DNA from: Dehalococcoidia bacterium
GTDB taxonomy: Bacteria; Chloroflexota; Dehalococcoidia; Lucifugimonadales; Australimonadaceae
NCBI GenBank assembly: GCA_022449765.1
Contig: JAKUPZ010000011.1
Location: 1 to 60,936, forward strand
Reading direction: 5' to 3'
Length of the DNA: 60,936 nt
In this document: piece by piece, positions 35,789 to 43,797 of the stretch
How positions within the stretch are numbered: position 1 is the first letter of the stretch
Layout of the letters: each line of letters opens with the position of its first letter
Made by a program: the position numbers and the translations under genes
The notes under the pieces: generated by a model
Seen by the model: the letters and a program-made list of their open reading frames with translations, nothing else
What the model was told of the DNA's origin: nothing
Databases searched by the model: none

Positions 35789-36403
35789 ATGACTGAAGAA
35801 ATTGGGTTATTTGAAGCAATGTACACACAGAGGGCTATTAGGCATTTAAAGCCTGATCCAATTCCCGATGAACTAATACAGCAAATCATTGATGCAGGCA
35901 TACGTGCTCCCAATGGAGGGAATTCACAGCAATGGGGTTTTGTTGTTATAAAAGATGAATCAACAAAAAAAATAATTAATGAACATTATGCTGCTGTGGT
36001 ACGTCCCAACCATGGGAAAGCTTCCACGTTATCTGAACAAAGAGCTGCTGATTCTGCTGATTATTTAGGTCAGCACATTATGGACGTTCCTGTTTGGATA
36101 TTAGCAGTGACTAATCATCCTGGAACTGATATTCATCACGGCGCTTCGATTTACCCTGCAGTACAAAACATGCTTCTTGCTGCACGAGCCTTGAATATAG
36201 GAAGTGTTCTGACAACTCGTGTACGAAGGGGTTTTGAGGATCACATTCGCTCTGCCATTGGTCTGCCTGAAGGATGGGCAACCGCAGCAATGATACCCCT
36301 TGGCTGGCCTATGGAAGGCTACAGGTATGGACCGACGACACGAAAGCCAGCGTCCGAAGTTACACATTGGGATAAATGGGGAACACGCTCGCAAAATACT
36401 TAA
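35789..36403 (+). CDS. Nitroreductase family flavoprotein
   Basis: A 204-residue FMN-dependent nitroreductase. The FMN-phosphate motif RAIRHLKPDPIP (residues 15-26), then APNGGNSQQWGFVVI with the conserved N/Q/W cluster, and the C-terminal GLPEGWATAAMIPLGWP segment (GxPxxxxxxxxxxxGxP) are all family marks. Substrates range from nitroaromatics to enones and BluB-type flavin chemistry. It ends the plus-strand Gfo-aldolase-Rieske-Gfo operon, 22 bp after the second Gfo gene, and is tail-to-tail with the molybdenum-hydroxylase FAD subunit gene. Confidence 0.9.
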   Translation: MTEEIGLFEAMYTQRAIRHLKPDPIPDELIQQIIDAGIRAPNGGNSQQWGFVVIKDESTKKIINEHYAAVVRPNHGKASTLSEQRAADSADYLGQHIMDVPVWILAVTNHPGTDIHHGASIYPAVQNMLLAARALNIGSVLTTRVRRGFEDHIRSAIGLPEGWATAAMIPLGWPMEGYRYGPTTRKPASEVTHWDKWGTRSQNT

Positions 36404-36404
36404 T

Positions 36405-37274
36405 TTAGTTGCGCAAACGATCCCACGCGAGGTTACAAGCACGCGCTGAAATCACTTTAGACAAATGAAGTCTATATTCTTCTGAACCATGAATATCAGA
36501 AAGCACTTCTATATTTTTTATTGATTTTTGGATTGCTGTATCAATCGCCTCAGTCGACAATAGTGTTCCCTGTAAGTATTTCTCAGCCATTAATAATCGT
36601 TGGGGCTTGGGGCCTGCGCCTGTTAAGCTTATTCGAACATGATTACAAATGTTGTCCTTCGTAGTTGCAATCACTACAGCTGCACCCACTATTGCAAATC
36701 TTGAAGCCTTATTTGCAAATTTTACATAAGCAGTCCCAGAATTTTGGGGAAGAGATGGCATGATTATTTCAGTCAAAATTTCAGATGGATGCAAGTCAGT
36801 TTCGTACGCATCCACAAAGAATTTTTTTGCTGAGAGGTTCCTAGAGCGAATTCCACCTTTTATTAGAAATCTTGCATCTAATGCAGATAAGACGGCTGGC
36901 AAATCAGCTGCAGGATCCGCGTGCGCTGCAGATCCTCCAATAGAGCCGCGATTTCTTATTTGGGTATCTCCAACCAGTGACGCTGCTTCAGCCAAAAGGG
37001 GTAATTTTTTCAGGACTATTTTAGATTCGATTAAATCTCTGTAAGTTGTACCTGCTCCAATAGCAACACCATCGGACATATTCTTTATATATCGAATTTC
37101 TTTTAATTTTCCGATATCTATCAAATGATCAGGTTGGATAAGTCGAAGTTTCATAGCAGGCACTAAGCTCATTCCGCCAGAAACAACTCGACCATCACCG
37201 TCGAATTGCCTCATTAGTGAAAGGGCATCAGTTAATGATTTTGGCTGATGGTATGTAAATTGAGAAGGGATCAT
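36405..37274 (-). CDS. Molybdenum hydroxylase FAD-binding (medium) subunit, CoxM/CutM-like
   Basis: A 289-residue FAD-binding subunit of xanthine oxidase/CO dehydrogenase-type enzymes. FAD motifs are VVSGGMSLVPAMKLRLIQP (residues about 32-50) and IRNRGSIGGSAAHADPAADLPAVL, where the tandem GGS and HADPAAD hold the pyrophosphate. The C-terminal CO-dehydrogenase flavoprotein domain follows. It passes electrons from the Fe-S subunit to an acceptor. It is two bases after the Fe-S subunit gene. The large Mo-binding subunit that should complete the heterotrimer is not in the operon or elsewhere in the window. Confidence 0.92.
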   Translation of the reverse strand: MIPSQFTYHQPKSLTDALSLMRQFDGDGRVVSGGMSLVPAMKLRLIQPDHLIDIGKLKEIRYIKNMSDGVAIGAGTTYRDLIESKIVLKKLPLLAEAASLVGDTQIRNRGSIGGSAAHADPAADLPAVLSALDARFLIKGGIRSRNLSAKKFFVDAYETDLHPSEILTEIIMPSLPQNSGTAYVKFANKASRFAIVGAAVVIATTKDNICNHVRISLTGAGPKPQRLLMAEKYLQGTLLSTEAIDTAIQKSIKNIEVLSDIHGSEEYRLHLSKVISARACNLAWDRLRN

Positions 37275-37276
37275 AA

Positions 37277-37744
37277 TTAAACGCCTCGTTGCTTAGATGC
37301 TGCAAGAGCAGATTCAACTATGTTTTGGTATCCCGTGCACCTGCACATGTTGCCAGCAAGTGCCGTGCGTACTTGCGTCTCTGTTGGGTTCGGATTTTGG
37401 CTTAAATAGTCATGCAGTGTCATGATCATACCTGGCGTACAAAATCCACATTGCAACCCGTGTTGCTCGTGAAAAGCTTGCTGAATTGGGTGCATCTCTC
37501 CGCCTTTTGCAAGCCCTTCAATTGTAATGACTTTCGCACCGTTCGCTTGAAGAGCAAAAATTGCACAGGACTTAACAGCCTGTCCGTCTAATAAAACTGT
37601 ACATGCCCCACACTGGCTAGTATCACAACCAATGTGCGTGCCAGTCAGACGTAGTTTTTCACGCAGAAGATCTACCAATAATTCTCGGTCTTCTACCTGA
37701 GCTTTACGTCGGATTCCATTAACTTGCAGTGAAACTTGTTTCAT
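37277..37744 (-). CDS. Molybdenum hydroxylase 2Fe-2S (small) subunit, CoxS/CutS-like
   Basis: A 155-residue subunit with two [2Fe-2S] clusters. The plant-type cluster is Cys40, Cys45, Cys48, Cys60 and the alpha-helical cluster is Cys99, Cys102, Cys134, Cys136 (CGFCTPGM and CRCTGYQ). It would shuttle electrons from the molybdenum site to FAD. All eight ligands are intact, arguing for a functional protein. It starts one base after the alcohol dehydrogenase gene and is followed by the FAD subunit. The catalytic subunit is missing locally. Confidence 0.95.
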   Translation of the reverse strand: MKQVSLQVNGIRRKAQVEDRELLVDLLREKLRLTGTHIGCDTSQCGACTVLLDGQAVKSCAIFALQANGAKVITIEGLAKGGEMHPIQQAFHEQHGLQCGFCTPGMIMTLHDYLSQNPNPTETQVRTALAGNMCRCTGYQNIVESALAASKQRGV

Positions 37745-37745
37745 A

Positions 37746-38837
37746 TTAATCGAAAGTAATTACTCCTCGTCCAATAACACCTTTGTCTAGTTCAATATAG
37801 GCTTCATTTATTTGATCTAGTTTGTAATGTCTAGTGATTAATCCGTCTACGTCAATTTGCCCTCGCTTGTAAAGGTCAACCATCTCGTAGAAATCGATTG
37901 CAGGTCTAGATGTACCATAGTAGGAACCTTTTAAAGTTTTTTCCTGGCGAACCAATGCTACAGGATCAATACTAGGAAAATCGTCTATAGCAGCCAAGCC
38001 GACGATTATTGCAGTTCCACCTTTATTCACTGAGTCATATGCCAATGTAAAAGTTTCAGAGGAACCAAATGCTTCAAAAGCGTAATCTACACCTCCTTCA
38101 GATAGTTCCTTAATGCTTTTTAATGCATCACTATCGCGAGCATTAACGGTATCAGTTGCTCCGAATTTGGTAGCAAATTCCAATGCCGCGTCATTGATGT
38201 CGACTGCAATTATCTTGCCTGCACCAGCTAAACGAGCCCCTTGCACAATGTTCAAACCCACTCCACCACAGCCGATAATAGCAACGGTGCTTCCAGGCTT
38301 TACTTGGGCGTTGTAAAGAACTGAACCAACTCCAGTAGTAACGCTGCACCCGATTAATGCTGCTTGTGGCAATGGAAATTCAGGGTCTATTTTTATACAA
38401 CCTGTTTCTGGCACTACTGCCTCCTCTGCGAAGCAGGCAACCTTACCCATATGCGCGAGATCTTGCCCATTAGCATGTAATCGCCTAGTACCGTCAAACA
38501 TATTTGGCCCAGTTGCCATATGCGTATCACAAATATTAGATCGTCCAGTTAAGCAGGACTTACATTGCCCGCAAAATGGAGCGAAAGCCAATATCACATG
38601 ATCTCCAGGAGCAACTCTTGTAACACCCTCCCCTATTTCGAGAACTACTGCGGAACCTTCGTGCCCTAGCACCGCAGGTTTAGGAATAATCGCTTCACCT
38701 TTCATAAAATGAAGATCGCTTCTGCATACTCCTGCAGCCGCAATACGAACTCTGACTTCGTTTGCCTTCGGTGGATCCAGCTCTACGTCCTGGATTATTA
38801 AAGGTGAATTAGCCTCGACCAATATTGCAGCTTTCAT
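37746..38837 (-). CDS. Zinc-dependent alcohol dehydrogenase
   Basis: A 363-residue medium-chain dehydrogenase. Catalytic zinc ligands are Cys38 (GVCRSDLH), His59-Glu60 (GHEG) and a later Cys in IGCSVTTGVGSV. Structural zinc ligands are Cys89, Cys92, Cys95 and Cys103. The NAD-binding loop is IIGCGGVGLNIVQGARLAGA, and the acidic Asp after the following strand (AVDIND) favours NAD. It resembles class III or aryl-alcohol dehydrogenases. It lies between an SDR gene and the molybdenum-hydroxylase subunits, so an alcohol-aldehyde-acid sequence is conceivable. The substrate is unknown. Confidence 0.92.
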   Translation of the reverse strand: MKAAILVEANSPLIIQDVELDPPKANEVRVRIAAAGVCRSDLHFMKGEAIIPKPAVLGHEGSAVVLEIGEGVTRVAPGDHVILAFAPFCGQCKSCLTGRSNICDTHMATGPNMFDGTRRLHANGQDLAHMGKVACFAEEAVVPETGCIKIDPEFPLPQAALIGCSVTTGVGSVLYNAQVKPGSTVAIIGCGGVGLNIVQGARLAGAGKIIAVDINDAALEFATKFGATDTVNARDSDALKSIKELSEGGVDYAFEAFGSSETFTLAYDSVNKGGTAIIVGLAAIDDFPSIDPVALVRQEKTLKGSYYGTSRPAIDFYEMVDLYKRGQIDVDGLITRHYKLDQINEAYIELDKGVIGRGVITFD

Positions 38838-38882
38838 TGTTACTCCTAAATTTACCTAATTTAAATTTCCATGCTTCATTAT

Positions 38883-39698
38883 TTAGCCTTCACCTGAGTG
38901 AGTCTGCTGGCTCAAACGATTGTAAGTTACAGGGCTCGTTACAAGCAGTCCAGCATCAACCGGTAAAACTATACCCGTAACCCAACGAGACTCATCGCTA
39001 GCTAAAAATAAAGCAGCCCATGCAACATCCCACGCAGTTCCTTCGCTTCCCAAAGGCGCTGCATTTTTGCGAATTTGACGTAAATCATCATCCATCCTTG
39101 GTGCAACCATAGGGGTGTATACCAAACCTGGGGCTATACAATTGACTCGAATTCCGTCTGGACCATGGTCCCCTGCCATAGATTGGGTTAACCCTATCAC
39201 TGCAGCCTTAGATGTCGTATATGGAGTGCTACTGTTTGCCCGTAATCCTGCAATAGAAGAAATATTAATTATTGATCCCGAGCCTGAGTTTTTCATATGT
39301 GGTATGGCATATTTTGAAGCGAGAACAATACTTTTTACATTCACTGCCATTATGTGATCCCATTGCTCTTCTGTTACTTCCAAAACATCAGCTCTCGTTG
39401 AAATCCCGACATTATTATGCAATATGTCAATTGCCCCGAACTGAGAAATCGCGGTAGCGGCCATTCGTTCACAATCTTCAGCTCTAGTAACATCTGCGGC
39501 AATTGCATAAGCAACCCCGCCTTCATTTTCTATAACTGCCTGGGTTTGCTGAGCTCGTTCTAAGTCCATATCTACTAATAGAACTTTTGCTCCCTCTCTT
39601 GCAAATATAATTGCTGCAGCTTTGCCGTTACCAACGCCATCACCACTAGAGCCTGCCCCGGTTACCACAGCAATTTTGCCCTTTAATCTATCAACCAT
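38883..39698 (-). CDS. SDR family oxidoreductase
   Basis: A 271-residue SDR with an extended cofactor loop TGAGSSGDGVGNGKA, Asp43 after strand 2 (LLVDMD, NAD-preferring), HNNVGIS in place of NNAG, and catalytic Ser...Tyr-x-x-x-Lys (YTTSK) near residue 160. The C-terminal FLASDESRWVTGIVLPVDAG is typical. It probably oxidises a hydroxylated intermediate. Its start overlaps by 8 bp the end of the small unknown gene, indicating translational coupling inside the long minus-strand operon. Confidence 0.9.
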   Translation of the reverse strand: MVDRLKGKIAVVTGAGSSGDGVGNGKAAAIIFAREGAKVLLVDMDLERAQQTQAVIENEGGVAYAIAADVTRAEDCERMAATAISQFGAIDILHNNVGISTRADVLEVTEEQWDHIMAVNVKSIVLASKYAIPHMKNSGSGSIINISSIAGLRANSSTPYTTSKAAVIGLTQSMAGDHGPDGIRVNCIAPGLVYTPMVAPRMDDDLRQIRKNAAPLGSEGTAWDVAWAALFLASDESRWVTGIVLPVDAGLLVTSPVTYNRLSQQTHSGEG

Positions 39699-39927
39699 TC
39701 ATATCTCCCATTTCATCAGGATTTACCAGTGAAGAAATTGCAGAATTACCAACTATTAATTCAGACATTTCTGTCACAGGGCCTGAAAAAATCTTGCCTT
39801 CAATAGCTGATTCAATATTCGCATACCAAGAGTCTTCGAGCCTAACCAATCTGATTGTTAAGTGCCCATCCTTGACAAGGATTTCATCAGTAGGTGCAGG
39901 AATATTTCTTCGCCATTTAGGCTCCAT
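39691..39927 (-). CDS. Small protein of unknown function
   Basis: I do not recognise this 78-residue protein (MEPKWRRNIPAP at the start, NPDEMGDMNG at the end). It is mixed alpha/beta in character, with a tryptophan, no cysteine, no membrane segment and no signal. It starts inside the last codons of the Gfo/Idh gene and ends 8 bp inside the SDR gene, so it fits an operon as a coupled gene. No clear ribosome-binding site is visible, and its absence as a known family lowers certainty. It may be an accessory subunit. Confidence 0.45.
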   Translation of the reverse strand: MEPKWRRNIPAPTDEILVKDGHLTIRLVRLEDSWYANIESAIEGKIFSGPVTEMSELIVGNSAISSLVNPDEMGDMNG

Positions 39928-41155
39928 ATTCAAAAGGCATTGGAACCTGATGGGATAATTGAATATCCCTCCCCGTAAGTGAAGATTCCATTATTGCAGT
40001 GATTAATTCTAATGTAGCCATTCCCCATTGCCCGTCATGATACACAGGTGCATCATTTCGGACCGCGTTAAACAATTCCATAAGGTCTTCTCTGCCCGCC
40101 TGGTATTTTGTGATGGATAAAGGCCTATCTTCTACGCCACCATCTTTATAAACATACAAACCATGGCGGGATTGACGTAAGTCGCCTCGCTCACATGTAG
40201 CCACAAGGATCCCTAAATTTGCAGGCTTCCAAGGTGGAATTTCTGAAGGCGTTTCTCGCCAAAATCTACGCTCATGATCCGAGCCAATTCGTAAGTCATG
40301 CTTAGCTGCAAATTCGTCTCTACTTCCGGACTTCAATTGCTCCCTAATCTCGACGCGTTCATCGTGCGTATAGCCAAGAATCAAACCTTTGCCAAGCTCA
40401 TCACTCCATGGGGTTAAATCTGAAGTCATGGAATAGCCATATCCATTATTTGTAACGTTAGCGGTGACACCATCCTCAAATTCCATGAATGCCGAATAGT
40501 AACCAACGCCGTTACGTTCAGGCCACCATCTGCCAGTAGTGCCTCGGATAGTTTTGACCATACCTCCACCAAGTAGTCTTAAACTATCCAATTGATGTGG
40601 TCCTTGTCTGTACAAAACGCCTCCGCCAAGGCTTTCGTCTAATTCATCAGGCTCTCTGGCTTGAAGCATCCAATCTGTAAAGGCCCAATTGTTTAGAGCC
40701 TTTAATGGGCCAAGTTCGCCCGATAAAATAATCTTTCTCATTTCCATTACAGGGGGGCTAAAGCCCAAGGTATGACCGCACAATAGCTTTACATTATTTG
40801 CTAATGCAGCCTCCACCATTGCTTCAGCTTCATGCATATTCAGAGCCATGGGTTTCTCTGACACTACATGCTTGCCTGAATTCGCAACCATTACAGTATG
40901 CGGACAATGCAGCGCATTTGGCGTGGCGACCCAAACCGCTTCAATCTCAGGGTCATTACATAGTTCTTCAGCGCTGCCAAACACGTGAGCTTCTGGGAAT
41001 CGGTTCTGAAACGCCTCTCTTACTAACGGATTAGTGTCCGCTGCAGCCATCAGGTCAATTTCTGGCATCTCTTCCATGTTTGGCATTATTTGTGTTGCAC
41101 CCACACCTACACCAATAATGCCCATTTTCAATGGCTTTATATTTTGATTTGCCAT
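39917..41155 (-). CDS. Gfo/Idh/MocA family oxidoreductase
   Basis: A 412-residue dehydrogenase with Rossmann loop MGIIGVGVGATQIMP, canonical EKP (HVVSEKPMALN), and SLGGGVLYRQGPHQLDSLRLLGGG with the conserved His. The C-terminal WGMATLELITAIMESS matches the two Gfo/Idh proteins at 31168 and 34540. It is probably a dihydrodiol dehydrogenase-type enzyme for a cyclic intermediate. It follows the gentisate dioxygenase-like gene by 21 bp in the long minus-strand operon. Confidence 0.88.
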   Translation of the reverse strand: MANQNIKPLKMGIIGVGVGATQIMPNMEEMPEIDLMAAADTNPLVREAFQNRFPEAHVFGSAEELCNDPEIEAVWVATPNALHCPHTVMVANSGKHVVSEKPMALNMHEAEAMVEAALANNVKLLCGHTLGFSPPVMEMRKIILSGELGPLKALNNWAFTDWMLQAREPDELDESLGGGVLYRQGPHQLDSLRLLGGGMVKTIRGTTGRWWPERNGVGYYSAFMEFEDGVTANVTNNGYGYSMTSDLTPWSDELGKGLILGYTHDERVEIREQLKSGSRDEFAAKHDLRIGSDHERRFWRETPSEIPPWKPANLGILVATCERGDLRQSRHGLYVYKDGGVEDRPLSITKYQAGREDLMELFNAVRNDAPVYHDGQWGMATLELITAIMESSLTGRDIQLSHQVPMPFEYGA

Positions 41156-41176
41156 ACGATTCCTTTTAACGAATTT

Positions 41177-42232
41177 TTAACCGATAGATCCTAGAATATC
41201 TTGTCGATCCATCTCTTCTTCCCGGTAGAGGCCCATTGCCTCGACTACAGGCAAATCGCTCATCGAAAATAGAACAGCATCCTCGTTGGATTCAGTTCCA
41301 TGTTCATGTGTAACCCAAGCAGGCAATACGAATGTATCGCCTTTAGACCAATCTAATCGCCTACCATCAACTATTGAGAAACCCGAGCCTCTAGCAGCAT
41401 GATAGACAACGCTAGAAGTATGCCGATGTGCATCAGTATGAGAATTTGGTGCCAGCCGTTGAAGTTTTAGAGCCAGAGTTGGCATGCTATGGCCACCCGT
41501 AACTGGATTTGAGTATTCCATTATTACACCATCAAATCGATCTTCTTCTCCGAATCCCAATAATGCACCATATGCATCATTCCATTTGTAGGTTATAGGG
41601 AGCGTCCCACCAACAACGTCTTTTAAATTGGCACGCATCAAGCCGTTACCAATAGCTGCATTGGTATAGCCATTGGGTTTGGTGACAGGTTGCACATCTT
41701 CAGGGTATGGCTCTTGAAACATTCCATCGAAATAACCAACCATAGGGGCATCTAAGCAATCAAGCCAAATGACAGGTTTTTCTTGAGGATTATTGTGGTC
41801 ATGCCAGACCCAGCTTGGAGTTAATGTTAAATCACCTTCTTCCATTCGGAATCGTTCTCCATCTTGCACAGTAAAAGCGCCTTCGCCTTCAATGACAAAA
41901 CGAATTGCCGCTGCACTATGCCTATGCGCTTCAGCAATCTCACCTGGCCAAACGATTTGGATGGCAGCTGACATAGTTTTAGTAGCTCCTGCTTGAGGGT
42001 TATTTAAACCAGGATTACGCATTGTTAGCGCACGTCGGAACCCATGCCCCTTCAAGCTTTCAAGTTCTCCCGCTTGATAAGCTAAATCACGCATTTCAGT
42101 CCATCTCCAAACATAAGGTTCCAGTTTGGGTCGCTCGGGGGGGTATGCATGCATTACCCATAATGGATTTATATTGGCATCATCCAGTTTCTGGTGATAG
42201 GCCTTTTCATTTTCGGGCATAATCCAGGACAT
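41177..42232 (-). CDS. Gentisate 1,2-dioxygenase-like bicupin
   Basis: A 351-residue bicupin resembling gentisate/1-hydroxy-2-naphthoate dioxygenases, which cleave the ring of gentisate between C1 and C2 to maleylpyruvate using Fe(II) and O2. The first cupin has metal ligands His103 and His105 (EAHRHSAAAIRFVIEG) and His144 (WVWHDH). The second cupin retains HxH (TDAHRHTSSVVYHAARG) and WVTHEHG. An FAH-family hydrolase lies nine bases upstream in the same operon, the classical pairing for maleyl/fumarylpyruvate hydrolysis. Preference for salicylate-like or other ring acids cannot be ruled out. Confidence 0.87.
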   Translation of the reverse strand: MSWIMPENEKAYHQKLDDANINPLWVMHAYPPERPKLEPYVWRWTEMRDLAYQAGELESLKGHGFRRALTMRNPGLNNPQAGATKTMSAAIQIVWPGEIAEAHRHSAAAIRFVIEGEGAFTVQDGERFRMEEGDLTLTPSWVWHDHNNPQEKPVIWLDCLDAPMVGYFDGMFQEPYPEDVQPVTKPNGYTNAAIGNGLMRANLKDVVGGTLPITYKWNDAYGALLGFGEEDRFDGVIMEYSNPVTGGHSMPTLALKLQRLAPNSHTDAHRHTSSVVYHAARGSGFSIVDGRRLDWSKGDTFVLPAWVTHEHGTESNEDAVLFSMSDLPVVEAMGLYREEEMDRQDILGSIG

Positions 42233-42241
42233 AATAGCCTC

Positions 42242-43096
42242 CTAGTAACGAGCTTCAGCACGAGCAGATAATTCTCCAACATCACTAATATTGATAGTGA
42301 CAAGGTCCCCTGGTGCAATAGGTCCTACACCTTCAGGTGTTCCAGTAAATACAAGATCCCCTGGTTCCATTTTTGCAACCCAGGACATATTTGCTATCTG
42401 GTTTTTGCAATCAACAATCATGTCTTTAGTAAAAGCATGCTGGCGCAATTCTTCATTGATCCAAAGATTTATTTCCAAGTCTTGAGGATCAGGGATTTCA
42501 TCAGCCGTGATAATGTAAGAACCAATTGGAGCAAAAGAATCAAACGATTTACGCTTACTTCGATCTTCCGGTCCTCGTACAGTTATATCCAATCCGCATG
42601 TATAGCCAAAAACATGACTGAGGGCTTGTTCGGCAGGTATCATGCTGCCAGCTTTGCCAATGATCATCACTAATTCTGACTCATGATGTATAACTCTATC
42701 GGAATACGGCAACAGTATAGGATCATTAGGACCCGATACTGAACTAGAAGCCTTTAAGAACATTCCTTGCTCGGAAGATATTTGCGGCGCGGAACCAGAC
42801 CATGGGCTCGCCTGCATTTCATCAGAATGAGCTTTGTAATTCGATGGCTGGGCGTAAACTTTCCTTGGTGCAGGTACTGGTGCAATCAAATTTACTGTAT
42901 CAAGCCCTACAGGGTCTTTAGTCTCAATATAATCTTTGATTTTTGGCAAGAGAGAATCCCATCGCTCTATCAAGGAAAGCATTCGGAATGAGCGAAGTTC
43001 ATCAGGCAAATCAGGAAGTAGGTCTGTAATTTCTATAACGCTATTATCGCTAGTCAAAACACCTATTTGATAATCATTGAAGCTAATTAATTTCAT
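42242..43096 (-). CDS. Fumarylacetoacetate hydrolase family protein
   Basis: A 284-residue FAH-superfamily enzyme, probably fumaryl- or maleylpyruvate hydrolase. Conserved metal ligands occur in HHESELVMIIG (ExE), and LDITVRGPEDRSKRKSFDSFAPIGSYI contains the DxxxR...K/D...GP block. FTGTPEGVGPIAPGD near the end is the family hallmark. ATG 43096 has AAGGAG six bases upstream. The next gene downstream encodes the gentisate dioxygenase-like bicupin, supporting action on its ring-cleavage product to give pyruvate plus a C4 acid. Confidence 0.92.
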   Translation of the reverse strand: MKLISFNDYQIGVLTSDNSVIEITDLLPDLPDELRSFRMLSLIERWDSLLPKIKDYIETKDPVGLDTVNLIAPVPAPRKVYAQPSNYKAHSDEMQASPWSGSAPQISSEQGMFLKASSSVSGPNDPILLPYSDRVIHHESELVMIIGKAGSMIPAEQALSHVFGYTCGLDITVRGPEDRSKRKSFDSFAPIGSYIITADEIPDPQDLEINLWINEELRQHAFTKDMIVDCKNQIANMSWVAKMEPGDLVFTGTPEGVGPIAPGDLVTINISDVGELSARAEARY

Positions 43097-43147
43097 TTGT
43101 ACTCCTTCTATTTGGGACAGTATCACCGCTACACGTAAGGGTCAAAC

Positions 43148-43759
43148 CTAGTGAAGAGGGGAAAATGATGAAGGGACCATATGCCTTACTAGCTGCTGTA
43201 CAGGACGTTCATCTGTGTGAGGTGGCCATATACCTTGAGTGTAAATTTTTCGAAGTTCATCGCGATGATCCCAGTCTCTGTATGGCCATAATTGGTAAAA
43301 GCGATTGAGTTGCCCTAGTTCGCTTGCAAAAAAACAACCTGGTGAGATTTCCAGTCTCTTAGGAGCCTGTTCGGTAAATTGCTTCATCACCGAGCTGATT
43401 GCTCCAGAAGGATAGGTATACATTCGGAGTTCATACAAATTCCCCCACTCTCTAGGTCCATCAAGTGGGTCGTTAATTGGTGACGGGGCAAGGATATCGC
43501 TCTCCATTGAGACAGCAAATTCAGTAATATCTGGTGGCCATATACCATCCGCAATTACTTTTGCACGTGTATCCGATCTATGCTGCAATGATTCGTAGCC
43601 CCACAAATGTACAATTTGGTTCAAGGGTCCGATATCTGTATGCCAAAAACCAATTAAAGGTGAGACTTTTACCCTAGCCTCGATTTTTTCTGCAAATCTA
43701 CGTTCAACTTCAGGTACTGAATTTGCAGTCAAGTTATACGTACGCAATTCGTAAATCAA
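43148..43759 (-). CDS. NIPSNAP family protein
   Basis: A 203-residue protein made of two tandem NIPSNAP/dimeric alpha-beta-barrel repeats: MIYELRTYNLTANSVPEVERRF with GFWHTDIGPLNQIVHLWGYES (residues 1-60), and YELRMYTYPSGAISSVMKQF with GCFFASELGQLNRFYQLWPYRD (about 109-165). The family has unclear function but recurs in catabolic operons, possibly binding or isomerising reactive intermediates. It lies between the MFS and FAH genes in the minus-strand operon. Confidence 0.88.
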   Translation of the reverse strand: MIYELRTYNLTANSVPEVERRFAEKIEARVKVSPLIGFWHTDIGPLNQIVHLWGYESLQHRSDTRAKVIADGIWPPDITEFAVSMESDILAPSPINDPLDGPREWGNLYELRMYTYPSGAISSVMKQFTEQAPKRLEISPGCFFASELGQLNRFYQLWPYRDWDHRDELRKIYTQGIWPPHTDERPVQQLVRHMVPSSFSPLH

Positions 43760-43797
43760 AACAATTACCTCGCTTTAGTAATGTGCGCAGTCTAACC

